This document shows positions 1 to 7,642 of a stretch of 32,065 nucleotides of DNA, in pieces (position 1 is the stretch's first letter; every line of letters begins with the position of its first letter). This DNA comes from Thermoflexus sp. Its GTDB lineage: Bacteria; Chloroflexota; Anaerolineae; Thermoflexales; Thermoflexaceae. The position numbers and the translations under genes are program-made. The stretch lies in NCBI RefSeq assembly GCF_034432235.1, contig NZ_DAOUCJ010000094.1, positions 1-32,065 of the forward strand, written 5' to 3'. The notes under the pieces were generated by a model. That model was not told the origin of the DNA, did no database searches, and was given only the letters and a program-made list of their open reading frames with translations.

Positions 1-314
1 CCCTCCCGCTCCTCCGGGCGCAACCTCTCCCACCGCTCCCGCGATACCCACGAAGCATCCGGGGAAAACAGCGAGCCGTCCGGAAGCCGAAAACCCGTCG
101 AGGAATCAAACACCACCCCCCGGCGATGGGACCGGTTCCAGCGCTCCAGCTGGTAGAGCACCTCCGCGCTGCGCCGTCCGCTCTCTCCGCCCGTCGGGGT
201 CACGATCAGCCTCCCGTCCGCGGTGCGCTCGAATTGATACCCCGGGTTCCGCTCCGACAGCTCCCGCAGCTCCTCATCCGTCACCCGATGCAGCAGGTCC
301 AGCCGGATCCCCAT
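1..314 (-). CDS. Uma2-family putative endonuclease (DUF820), C-terminus cut by window edge
   Basis: The reading frame starts at an ATG at 314 behind a GGGAGG ribosome site and runs off the window edge, so about 104 N-terminal residues are visible. It opens with a short helix (TDEELRELSERNPGY), then FERTADGRLIVTPTGG, which matches the Uma2 N-terminal strand pair and the P-x-G turn. Next come the helix that packs on the core (SAEVLYQLERWNRSH) and STGFRLPDGSLFSPDASWV, the segment carrying the first acidic PD-(D/E)XK residue in this family. The catalytic ExxS/T part would lie outside the window. Uma2 proteins are restriction-nuclease-fold proteins, abundant in Chloroflexota and Cyanobacteria, and mostly of unknown role. 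The family assignment is by motif recognition and is fairly sure; nuclease activity is inferred. A second, complete Uma2 gene lies at 7639-8259. Confidence 0.8.
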   Translation of the reverse strand, partial: MGIRLDLLHRVTDEELRELSERNPGYQFERTADGRLIVTPTGGESGRRSAEVLYQLERWNRSHRRGVVFDSSTGFRLPDGSLFSPDASWVSRERWERLRPEERE

Positions 315-805
315 CCGATCCTCCCATCCCGAAGACAGGCGCCCAACCTTCCTGGGCATGGATCTCTCCCTTCAGGGAGATTATAACGGATGAGCGTTTG
401 GAAAGAGAACGAACGGTGAGCGCTGGGAAGAAGGCGTCTTGCCCCCGCATGGGCAGCGAACAGCAGGAACCCTGAGGCCAGCGGAAAAGCCCTGCCGCAC
501 CATCCAAATTGCCAGGGGAAAGGCTTCCTCGTAGTATGTAGTATAATGATTACACATCGCCGGTCGGAACGCCCCGTTATCTGGAGGGGACAGGCATGCC
601 GGGGATCTATTCGCTCGGGATTCTGCCTTCGAACTGCAGGTGTCCGCCGCGGGGGTCAGAGGGGGGTTGATCCCACCGATCCCCGGACCGGCCGGCCTTT
701 CCCCTTCCGACCCCCGCGTCCCTCCGCCTGCCGATCAGATCATCGATCTTTTCTCATCCCCCTTTATCCAGCAACCCAAAACTCCGTTTCCAGGAGGAGG
801 TTCCC
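315..805. other. Intergenic region (491 nt) between divergent Uma2 and osmC genes
   Basis: No convincing gene was seen; short open frames here lack family similarity and good ribosome sites. Besides the leftward promoter candidate, 540-547 holds an AT-rich island with TATAAT on the plus strand (542-547) and TATACT on the minus strand (540-545). Neither has a recognisable -35. If the plus-strand box drives osmC, the leader would be about 250 nt. Confidence 0.5.
380..410 (-). promoter_or_regulatory. Candidate promoter for the leftward Uma2 gene
   Basis: On the minus strand a perfect TATAAT (plus-strand ATTATA, 380-385) lies about 65 nt upstream of the Uma2 start. A poor -35 (TTCTCT, 3 of 6 matches) sits 18 nt further upstream. 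A small hairpin (TCTCCC 365-370 with GGGAGA 375-380) falls at the expected transcript start. The -10 match is clear but the -35 is weak. Confidence 0.45.
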
Positions 806-1339
806 ATGGGAGCGATACTGAACGGCCTGGATGTGGAACAGCTGCAGCAACTGTCGGCTCAGGTGGGAGCGGATCCGGAGGCCGCTCGCGCGCTCAATCG
901 CTGGGCGGCGCGGGTGCGTTGGCTGGGCGGGTTCAAGGGACGCGCATATATTCGCAATCACTCCTTTGTGATCGACGAGCCTGCCGACCTGGTGGGTCAG
1001 GATGAGGCTCCCAACGCCGTAGAATATGTGCTGGGTGCCCTGGGAGCCTGCCTCACCGTGGGCTTCGTTCTGAATGCCACCAAACGAGGGATTCCCATCC
1101 GCAACCTGGAGATCGCCCTGGAGGGGGAGATCGACAACATCCTGACCTTTCTGGGCCTGAGCTCCGAAGGGCATCCCGGCTATCGGGAGATCGCGGTGAA
1201 GGCCTATGTGGACGCCGATGCGGATGAGGAGACCCTTCAATCCGTGTGGGAGGAGACCGTCCGGACCTCCCCGGTGGGCAACACCCTGGCCCGGTCGGTG
1301 AACCTGCGGCCGGAGCTCCGCCGGGCGGCGGCCGCCTGA
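806..1339 (+). CDS. OsmC/Ohr-superfamily protein, paralog 1 (single cysteine)
   Basis: The 177-residue protein starts at an ATG with a strong AGGAGGAGG site 5 nt upstream. The OsmC hallmark is the central helix NAVEYVLGALGACLTVGF with Cys82, followed by NLEIALEG and the late strand pair HPGYREIAVKAYVDADADEE. Classical Ohr/OsmC peroxidases use two cysteines, the second in a CPV-like motif. Here the equivalent stretch is TSPVGNT with no Cys, and Cys82 is the only cysteine. It therefore resembles the YhfA-like or uncharacterised OsmC branch rather than a standard organic-hydroperoxide reductase. An N-terminal extension of about 45 residues (LNGLDVEQLQQL...) precedes the fold and is shared with the next gene, which lies 50 nt downstream. 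The family call is secure; the substrate is unknown. Confidence 0.85.
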   Translation: MGAILNGLDVEQLQQLSAQVGADPEAARALNRWAARVRWLGGFKGRAYIRNHSFVIDEPADLVGQDEAPNAVEYVLGALGACLTVGFVLNATKRGIPIRNLEIALEGEIDNILTFLGLSSEGHPGYREIAVKAYVDADADEETLQSVWEETVRTSPVGNTLARSVNLRPELRRAAAA

Positions 1340-1389
1340 ATCCAGAGGTTCTTTCCCAGTCCCATCCAATGCTATCGGAGGCAACCGGC

Positions 1390-1980
1390 ATGGCCACTGT
1401 GCTGAACGGTGTGGACGTGGAAACGCTACGGCAGCTGCTCGAAGAGGCCCGGACCCACCCCGAGGCCGTTCAGCCCCAGCGCTGGGCGCGCTTCCGCTGG
1501 GAGGAAGGACTGCGGGGTCGGGTTTACATCCGCAACCAGTCCTTCACGGTCGATGAGTCCGTAGACCGTTCGGGGCGGGAAGCCGGCCTGAGCGCCTTGG
1601 AATATGCCCTGGGCGCCCTGGGCGCCTGCCTGGGGCTGGGCTTCATCTTCCATGCCACCCGCCGCGGCATCGCCGTGAGGAACCTGGAGGTCGCCCTGGA
1701 AGGCCGGATTGACAACCTGCTCCGCTTCCTGGGATTCGAAGGGGAGGGACATCCCGGCTACCGGGAGGTGATCGTCAAGGCCTACGTGGATGCAGACGCT
1801 GACGAGGAAACCCTCCAGGCCCTGTGGGAAGAAACAGTTGCCACCTCGCCAGTCGGGAACACCTTTGCGCGTCCCGTTGCCCTGCGGACGGAGATCGCCA
1901 CGGTCTCCGGATGGTGGTTCCGGTATTCGCCTGAATCGGAAGAAGGCCCTTCGGGATCCCGGGGCGGGATGCCTTGCTGA
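1390..1980 (+). CDS. OsmC/Ohr-superfamily protein, paralog 2 (tandem duplicate)
   Basis: This 196-residue protein is a close paralog of the gene just upstream, with the same LNGVDVETLRQLL extension, the LGALGACLGLGF helix carrying Cys80, the HPGYREV strand and the TSPVGNT motif. The second catalytic Cys of Ohr/OsmC is again replaced by Ser. I chose the ATG at 1390, with GGAGG at 1377-1381, because the encoded MATVLNG aligns with MGAILNG of paralog 1; an in-frame ATG at 1369 is possible. The C-terminus has an extra tail of about 25 residues (SGWWFRYSPESEEG...) ending in Cys, which paralog 1 lacks. The two genes look like a recent tandem duplication, probably cotranscribed. Confidence 0.84.
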   Translation: MATVLNGVDVETLRQLLEEARTHPEAVQPQRWARFRWEEGLRGRVYIRNQSFTVDESVDRSGREAGLSALEYALGALGACLGLGFIFHATRRGIAVRNLEVALEGRIDNLLRFLGFEGEGHPGYREVIVKAYVDADADEETLQALWEETVATSPVGNTFARPVALRTEIATVSGWWFRYSPESEEGPSGSRGGMPC

Positions 1981-1990
1981 GGCGGAAAAC

Positions 1991-2024
1991 CGGGGCCTTC
2001 GGGCCCCGATCAGCTATCCTGATC
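1991..2024 (+). terminator. Two back-to-back hairpins in the osmC-metE gap
   Basis: CGGGGCC (1991-1997) and GGCCCCG (2002-2008) form a perfect 7-bp stem closed by a UUCG tetraloop. It abuts a second hairpin, GATCAG (2008-2013) with CTGATC (2019-2024) and a 5-nt loop. No U-tract follows, so this could be a weak terminator, a processing site or a leader structure of the methyltransferase gene whose ATG is at 2043. Pairing was read directly; function is inferred. Confidence 0.5.
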
Positions 2025-2042
2025 TGCTCGATGGAGGGAACG

Positions 2043-3227
2043 ATGGCGCGCAACGGATTGCCTCTCTTTCCGGTGACCGTAGTGGGGAGCTGGCCACGGC
2101 CCCCGTGGCTGCTGGAAGCCCTGCGGAAGCGCCACGCGGGCCAGATCTCTTACAAAGAATTCCAGGAGATCGCGGATCGGGCCGTCCTGGAGGCCCTCCA
2201 TGCCCAGATCGAGGCCGGCGTGGAGATCGTCAGCGACGGCGAGCAGCGCCGGGATAACTTCTATTCCTTCGTCGTCGAGAAGCTCGAAGGGGTCCGCATG
2301 ATGAGCGTAGCCGAGATGTATGACTACGCGGAGGACAAGTCCTTCTTCGAGCAGATCCTCCGCCAGCTGGATGTGCCGGCCTACGCCATCAAGACCCCGG
2401 TGGCCGTGGATAAGATCCGCCCGAAGATGCCGCTGGCCCTGGACGAGCTGGAGTTCCTGCGCCGGCACACGGACCGGCCGGTCAAGATCCCGCTCCCGGG
2501 GCCTTACCTGCTCACCCGCACCATGTGGGTGCAGGGCCTCTCGGATCGGGTGTATCCCACCCGAGAGGACCTGGCTCAGGATGTGGTGGCGATCCTGCGG
2601 GAGGAGATCCTGCGCCTGCGGGACGCCGGGGCCGATTTCATCCAGCTGGACGAGCCGGTGCTGACCGAGGTGGTGTTCCAGCCGCCGGTCCACAGCCGCA
2701 CTTTCATGTGCGCCTCCCTTTCAGCCGCGGCGGAGGATCCCCAGATGGAACTGGCCTGGGCCGCCCAGCTGATCAACCGTGTCGTCCTGGGCGTGGAAGG
2801 GGTCCGGATCGGCGTTCACATCTGTCGGGGGAACTGGACCACGCGGGAGGAGGCGCTGCTCACCGGGGATTACCGGCCGCTGCTGGGCACCCTGGAGGCC
2901 ATGCGGGTGCAGCAATGGGTGCTGGAGTTCGCCACCCCGCGGGCCGGCGACCTGGAGGTTTTCCGGGAGTGCCGGCAGAAGCGCGAGCTGGGCTTAGGTG
3001 TCGTCAACCCGCGCACAGCGGAGGTGGAATCTCCCGAGTTCATCATCGCCCGGGTGAAGGCGGCCCTGAACTACTTCGAGCCCTCACAGATCTTCCTGAA
3101 CCCGGATTGTGGCTTCGGGACCTTTGCGGAGCGCCCGGTGGCCACTCCGGAGGTGGCCTTCCGCAAGCTTCAGGCCATCCGCCAGGCGGCGGAACAACTC
3201 CGGCGGGAGTTCGGGGAGCATCCCTGA
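2043..3227 (+). CDS. Short MetE-like (catalytic-domain-only) cobalamin-independent methionine synthase family protein
   Basis: The 394-residue protein corresponds to the C-terminal catalytic barrel of MetE; the large N-terminal domain of the roughly 750-residue bacterial enzyme is absent. The zinc ligands appear conserved: His259 and Cys261 in VHICRGNW, Glu295 in LEFATPR and Cys356 in NPDCGFGTF. Substrate-pocket segments are FPVTVVGSWPRP at the start, SDGEQRRDNF and LDEPVLTE. Known short 'core MetE' proteins methylate homocysteine from methylcobalamin-type or other non-triglutamate donors, so the methyl donor here need not be methyl-folate. The ATG at 2043 is preferred because GGAGGG lies 6 nt upstream; an ATG at 2031 overlaps that site. 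It lies between osmC and glyQS, and no metF or corrinoid gene is nearby. Methionine synthesis is likely but another methyl transfer is possible. Confidence 0.82.
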   Translation: MARNGLPLFPVTVVGSWPRPPWLLEALRKRHAGQISYKEFQEIADRAVLEALHAQIEAGVEIVSDGEQRRDNFYSFVVEKLEGVRMMSVAEMYDYAEDKSFFEQILRQLDVPAYAIKTPVAVDKIRPKMPLALDELEFLRRHTDRPVKIPLPGPYLLTRTMWVQGLSDRVYPTREDLAQDVVAILREEILRLRDAGADFIQLDEPVLTEVVFQPPVHSRTFMCASLSAAAEDPQMELAWAAQLINRVVLGVEGVRIGVHICRGNWTTREEALLTGDYRPLLGTLEAMRVQQWVLEFATPRAGDLEVFRECRQKRELGLGVVNPRTAEVESPEFIIARVKAALNYFEPSQIFLNPDCGFGTFAERPVATPEVAFRKLQAIRQAAEQLRREFGEHP

Positions 3228-3253
3228 TCCCGTGTCCCCATCCTCCGGCCCTA

Positions 3254-3262
3254 TGCGATAAT
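3254..3262 (+). promoter_or_regulatory. Candidate extended -10 promoter upstream of glyQS
   Basis: TGCGATAAT matches the extended -10 form TGnTAtAAT at 5 of 6 core positions. No good -35 was seen, and the box lies just before a long hairpin, about 50 nt upstream of the glyQS start. The assignment is tentative. Confidence 0.35.
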
Positions 3263-3264
3263 TG

Positions 3265-3300
3265 GGATGTGGGCGCGCCGGGCGCGCCCACATCCTTTTC
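3265..3300 (+). terminator. 15-bp perfect hairpin plus TTTTC between metE-like gene and glyQS
   Basis: GGATGTGGGCGCGCC (3265-3279) is followed one base later by its exact reverse complement (3281-3295) and then TTTTC. This is a plausible intrinsic terminator for the methyltransferase gene. It ends 13 nt before the glyQS ATG at 3314, so it may also lie in the glyQS leader and affect read-through. The gap is too short for a T-box leader. Confidence 0.7.
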
Positions 3301-3313
3301 TGAGGGAAAGGCA

Positions 3314-6300
3314 ATGGCGCCACGACGTCCTCTATCGTTTCAGGAGATCATCCTCCGGCTGCAGGAATTCTGGGCGGAACACGGCTGCCTGATCTGGCAG
3401 CCCTATAGCGAGAAGGTGGGGGCTGGGACGATGAACCCGGCCACCGTGTTGCGGGTGCTGGGCCCCGAGCCCTGGCGCGTGGCCTACGTGGAGCCCTCCT
3501 ATCGCCCTGCCGACGGCCGCTACGCCGAGAACCCGAACCGCATGCAGCTGCACCATCAATTCCAGGTGATCCTGAAGCCGGACCCCGGCAACCCGCAGGA
3601 GCTCTATCTGGAGAGCCTGCGCGCCCTGGGGATCGACTTCCGCCACCACGACATCCGGTTCGTGGAAGACAACTGGGAGTCCCCCGCCCTGGGGGCCTGG
3701 GGGTTGGGATGGGAGGTCTGGCTGGATGGCATGGAGATCACCCAGTTTACCTATTTTCAGCAGGCGGGAGGCCTGCCCCTGGATCCGGTGGCGGTGGAGA
3801 TCACCTACGGCCTGGAGCGCATCGCGCTCTACCTCCAGGGCGTGTCCTCTGTTTGGGATCTGGACTGGGATGGAACGCACACCTACGGGGAGATCCTGAA
3901 GCCCTCGGAGATCGAGCACTGTGTTTATAACTTCGAGCTGGCCGACATTGAGCGGTTGCGCGAGCTGTATCAGCATTACGAGGCAGAGGCCCGCGCCTGC
4001 ATCGCCCGCGGCCTGGTGATCCCGGCCCACGATTACGTCCTCCGCTGCTCCCACACGTTCAACCTGCTGGACGCCCGGGGGGCGATTGGGGTCACCGAGC
4101 GCGCCCGCTACTTCGCCCGCATGCGCGATCTGGCCCGCCAGGTCGCCTTGCTCTACCTGCAACAACGGGAGCGCCTGGGGTACCCCTTCCTGAGGAAAAC
4201 GCCTCCGGCCCCCGCCCCGGCACCGACGCCGGCTCCGCCGACCGTGGAGACTGCGGAAGATCTCCTTCTGGAAATCGGAACCGAGGAGCTCCCCGCGCGG
4301 GATCTGGAAACGGCGCTGGCCCAGCTTTCCGAGAACGCCCCCGCGATGTTCGCGGAGGCGCGGCTGGAATACGAAGCCCTCGAAGTCCACGGCACGCCAC
4401 GCCGCCTGGCGCTTTACGTTCATCGTCTTCAACCCCGCACACGGCCTGTGGAGACATGGGTGAAAGGCCCGCCCGCCCATGTGGCCTTCGATGCGGAAGG
4501 CCGACCCACCCCGGCGGCCCTCGGCTTCGCCCGCTCCCAGGGGGTCCCGGTGGAGGCCCTCGCTGTGCGGGAGCTCCCCGAAGGCCGTTATGTCGGCGTG
4601 GTCCGACGCACCGAGGGTCAGCCCACCCCGGCGGTCCTAACGGAACTGCTCCCCCGGCTGATCGCCAGCCTGAAGTTCGAGATGAGCATGCGCTGGAACG
4701 GGAGCGGGGTCGCTTTCTCCCGGCCCATCCGCTGGCTGGTCGCCCTCTACGGTCGTGAGGTGATCCCCTTCACCTACGCGGGGGTTTGCAGCGGCCGCGA
4801 AACCCGTGGCGCCCGTCCCCGGGGCTCGCCCACGATCCGCCTGGAGCAGGCCTCGGATTACTTCCCCGCCATGCGCCGGGCCCGCATCCTGATCTCTCCG
4901 GAGGAACGACGAGCGCGGATCCGAAGGGATCTGGAGCGGCTTGCGGCGGAGGTGGGGGGAACGGTGCCGGAGGACCCTGAGTTGCTGGCCGAGGTGGGGA
5001 ATCTGGTGGAAACCCCCACCGTGCTGCGGGGGCGTTTCGATGAGGAGGCACTGCGACTGCCCGGGGAAGTGCTGATCACGGTGATGCGCAAACACCAGCG
5101 CTATTTCCCGATCCTGGGCCCGAATGGCCAGCTGCTGCCCTATTTCCTCGCTGTCCGCAACGGCGGCCGGCGCGGGCTGGATCGAGTGCGTCAGGGCAAT
5201 GAGGCGGTGCTGCGGGCCCGCTTCGCCGACGCTGCTTATTTCTACGAGCACGACACCCGCCAGCCCCTGGAGGCTTTCCTCCCTCGCCTGGCCACCCTCA
5301 CGTTCCAGGAGCAGCTCGGCTCCATGCTGGATAAAACGCGCCGCCTGGAGGCCCTCGCGCCTTCGATCGGGGCACTGCTGGGCCTGAATGAGGAAGAGAT
5401 GCGCGTTCTGGCCCGGGCCGCCCATCTTTGCAAGGCCGATCTGGCCACCCAGATGGTGATCGAGTTCACAGAGCTGCAGGGGGTGATGGGGCGGGAATAC
5501 GCCCGGCGGTGGGGGGAGCCGGAGGCGGTGGCGGTGGCGATCTTCGAGCACTACCTCCCCCGTTTCGCAGGGGATGCCCTGCCCCAGACCCGACCGGGGA
5601 TCGCCCTGGGGATCACGGATCGCCTGGATTCCCTGGTCGGGCTGTTCGCGGTGGGGCTCGCCCCCTCCGGGTCCGCAGACCCTTACGGCCTGCGCCGGGC
5701 GGCCTCCGGCCTGATCCAGATCCTCACCGCCCACCGCCTGCGGTTCTCCCTTTCCAGGGCGATGACCACCGTGGCGGCCATCCAGCCGGTGCCCGTGAGC
5801 CCCGAAATCCTCGAGGAAGTTCGATCCTTTGTGATCGGCCGGCAGCGGGCCGCCCTTCAGGAAGCCGGGTATCGTTATGATGTGATCGAGGCGGTCCTGG
5901 CGGCTCGAGGGGATGATCCGGCATGGGCAGCGGAGACCACAGCCGGCCTGCAGCGGGCAGTGCAACGGTCCGACTGGACTCGCCTGCTCACGTCCTACAG
6001 CCGATGCGTGCGGATCCTGCGCAAGGCTGAAAGCGAGGGAAGCCGGCCCGCTTCGGAGGTGGATCCGGCCGCCTTCCGGGAAGAAGCCGAACGCGCCTTG
6101 TGGGAGGCCGTGCAAACCGCGCGAAGGCAGGTGCGACCGGATGGCCCGGTGGAGGATCTGATCGCCGCGCTGGAGAGTCTGGCTCCGGTGATCGATCGCT
6201 TCTTTGAGGACGTGCTGGTCATGCACGAGGAGGAAGCCATCCGCCGCCACCGCCTGGCTCTCCTCCAGGCAGTGGCCGATCTCACCACGGGGATCGCGGA

Positions 6301-6325
6301 TCTCAGCCGGCTGGAGGGGTTTTAG
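3314..6325 (+). CDS. glyQS: Fused glycyl-tRNA synthetase, alpha and beta subunits in one chain
   Basis: The 1003-residue protein charges tRNA-Gly with glycine. Residues 1-295 are the alpha subunit, including SFQEIILRLQEFWAEHGC, GAGTMNPATVLR, EPSYRPADGRY, PNRMQLHHQFQVI and VEITYGLERIALYLQG. A proline/alanine linker (PAPAPAPTPAPP, about residues 298-309) joins it to the beta subunit from about 315 (LLLEIGTEELPARDL, HGTPRRLAL, MSMRWNGSG, FSRPIRWLVALYG, VMRKHQRYF and SADPYGLRRAASGL). Separate GlyQ (about 290 aa) and GlyS (about 690 aa) add up to this length, so nothing is missing. The ATG at 3314 is where alpha-subunit homology begins, although the same frame stays open further upstream inside the previous gene. 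The ribosome site is modest (GAGGGAAAGG). Fusions of this type are known in some bacteria. Confidence 0.97.
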   Translation: MAPRRPLSFQEIILRLQEFWAEHGCLIWQPYSEKVGAGTMNPATVLRVLGPEPWRVAYVEPSYRPADGRYAENPNRMQLHHQFQVILKPDPGNPQELYLESLRALGIDFRHHDIRFVEDNWESPALGAWGLGWEVWLDGMEITQFTYFQQAGGLPLDPVAVEITYGLERIALYLQGVSSVWDLDWDGTHTYGEILKPSEIEHCVYNFELADIERLRELYQHYEAEARACIARGLVIPAHDYVLRCSHTFNLLDARGAIGVTERARYFARMRDLARQVALLYLQQRERLGYPFLRKTPPAPAPAPTPAPPTVETAEDLLLEIGTEELPARDLETALAQLSENAPAMFAEARLEYEALEVHGTPRRLALYVHRLQPRTRPVETWVKGPPAHVAFDAEGRPTPAALGFARSQGVPVEALAVRELPEGRYVGVVRRTEGQPTPAVLTELLPRLIASLKFEMSMRWNGSGVAFSRPIRWLVALYGREVIPFTYAGVCSGRETRGARPRGSPTIRLEQASDYFPAMRRARILISPEERRARIRRDLERLAAEVGGTVPEDPELLAEVGNLVETPTVLRGRFDEEALRLPGEVLITVMRKHQRYFPILGPNGQLLPYFLAVRNGGRRGLDRVRQGNEAVLRARFADAAYFYEHDTRQPLEAFLPRLATLTFQEQLGSMLDKTRRLEALAPSIGALLGLNEEEMRVLARAAHLCKADLATQMVIEFTELQGVMGREYARRWGEPEAVAVAIFEHYLPRFAGDALPQTRPGIALGITDRLDSLVGLFAVGLAPSGSADPYGLRRAASGLIQILTAHRLRFSLSRAMTTVAAIQPVPVSPEILEEVRSFVIGRQRAALQEAGYRYDVIEAVLAARGDDPAWAAETTAGLQRAVQRSDWTRLLTSYSRCVRILRKAESEGSRPASEVDPAAFREEAERALWEAVQTARRQVRPDGPVEDLIAALESLAPVIDRFFEDVLVMHEEEAIRRHRLALLQAVADLTTGIADLSRLEGF

Positions 6326-6396
6326 CGCTCCGTCCCGCTTGTATCAGAAAACTCGAACCGCCCATCGGCGTGGCGACCATGGAAGCGATCCGGTCC

Positions 6397-6449
6397 GGCA
6401 GGAGCGGCTTTCGCGGCGACGGAAGCGTGGGGGCGAAAGCCCTCTTGCC
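6397..6449. repeat. Long imperfect inverted repeat between convergent glyQS and mnmA
   Basis: The arm GGCAGGAGCGGCTTTCGC (6397-6414) pairs with GCGAAAGCCCTCTTGCC (6433-6449): 17 pairs including one G-U, one bulged C, and an 18-nt loop. It sits in the 192-nt gap between converging genes, so it could terminate both directions or stabilise 3' ends, though no U-run follows. It may instead be a dispersed palindromic repeat; a GGGCTTTCA core recurs at the groEL terminator and near 16411. Confidence 0.6.
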
Positions 6450-6517
6450 ATCCGCATGGGTTGCTTCCAGGGTCTGCAGGCGGATGCGGGAGCTCCGCCC
6501 GATCCCAGCTTCCCCGC

Positions 6518-7642
6518 TTAAACGGCAACTGAAACCGCAAGGATCTCCTTCACCTCGGGCGGAGGCTCCCGCTCGGTCCGCATAATGATCCCCAGTCCCA
6601 GGACGACCTCGCCGTCATACATCACGGCGGCCTGCCCCGGGGTGAGGCCCCGGATGGGCTCATCCAATACCACCCGCGCCTGACGATCCGGCATCGGGAT
6701 GATCCACGCCGGGATCTCCCGTGCCCGATACCGGACCTTCACCGTGGCCCGGAAAGGTGCGGAGGGGAACTCCCCGCTCACAAAGTGGACCCCTTCCAGA
6801 AGACAGGATCGGCGGTCCAGCTCCTCGGCCGTCCCCACAATCACCGCGTTCTCAACCGGATCCAGGTCCACCACATACAGGGGAACCCCTGCGGCGATCC
6901 CCAGTCCCCGGCGTTGGCCAATCGTGTAGAAGGCCAGCCCCTGATGCTCTCCCAGGATCCGGCCCCGGGTGTCCTTGATCGGACCAGGCCGCAGGGCCTC
7001 CGGGGCATGCCGTCGCAGGAAAGCCCGATAATCCCCGTCCGCCAGGAAACAGAGATCCTGGCTCTCCGGCTTCTCCGCCACCGGGAGGCCGAAGCGCCGG
7101 GCCAGGGCCCGAACTTCCTCCTTGGTATAACCGCCCACCGGGAACATGGCATGGCGCAGCTCCCCCTGCCCCAGCACCGCCAGGACATAGGACTGGTCCT
7201 TGCGGGGGTCCACCCCGCGCAACAGCTGATAGCGGCCATTCACCGCACGGACTCGGGCGTAATGCCCGGTGGCGAGATACTCCGCCCCCAGGGCCAGCGC
7301 CCGCCGCAACAGCCAATCGAAGCGGACCAGCCGGTTGCAGCGCAGGCATGGGTTCGGCGTGCGCCCGGCCACGTATTCGGCGATGAAGAAATCCACCACC
7401 GTCTTCTTAAAGAAATCCGCGACGTTCAGAACATAAAAAGGAATGCCGAGGTGATCGGCCACCCGATAGGCCAGCTCCATATCCTCCAGGGTGCAGCAAC
7501 GATTGGTCGAGGCGCCGGCTCCCTCGCCCTCGCCCCACAGGCGCAGCATGATCCCGATCACCTCATAGCCCTGCTCGACCAGCAGGGCGGCGGCGACGCT
7601 GCTATCCACGCCGCCGCTCATCGCCACCACCACACGCGTCAT
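6518..7642 (-). CDS. mnmA: tRNA-specific 2-thiouridylase MnmA
   Basis: The 374-residue cytosolic enzyme adenylates U34 of Lys/Glu/Gln tRNAs and replaces its 2-oxygen with sulfur. The PP-loop is VVVAMSGGVDSSVAA at the N-terminus. The catalytic cysteines are Cys99 in NPCLRCN and Cys198 in SQDLCFLADGDY. ATGHYARV, DQSYVLAVL and TIGQRRGLGI are family blocks, and the C-terminal beta-barrel ends GLGIIMRTE. The ATG at 7642 follows AAAGGAG, and its first bases overlap the stop of the upstream Uma2-like gene (ATGA, 4 nt), implying translational coupling. A cysteine desulfurase two genes upstream on the same strand is the natural sulfur donor. A tRNA-Lys gene, a possible substrate class, lies elsewhere in the window. 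Confidence 0.96.
   Translation of the reverse strand: MTRVVVAMSGGVDSSVAAALLVEQGYEVIGIMLRLWGEGEGAGASTNRCCTLEDMELAYRVADHLGIPFYVLNVADFFKKTVVDFFIAEYVAGRTPNPCLRCNRLVRFDWLLRRALALGAEYLATGHYARVRAVNGRYQLLRGVDPRKDQSYVLAVLGQGELRHAMFPVGGYTKEEVRALARRFGLPVAEKPESQDLCFLADGDYRAFLRRHAPEALRPGPIKDTRGRILGEHQGLAFYTIGQRRGLGIAAGVPLYVVDLDPVENAVIVGTAEELDRRSCLLEGVHFVSGEFPSAPFRATVKVRYRAREIPAWIIPMPDRQARVVLDEPIRGLTPGQAAVMYDGEVVLGLGIIMRTEREPPPEVKEILAVSVAV

Noticed and set aside
3228..3313. T-box leader before glyQS
   Set aside because: Only 86 nt are available and no T-box consensus or specifier loop is seen; the hairpin fits a terminator better.
4637..6250. 537-residue open frame opposite glyQS
   Set aside because: Antisense shadow of the synthetase with low-complexity Gly/Arg/His sequence.
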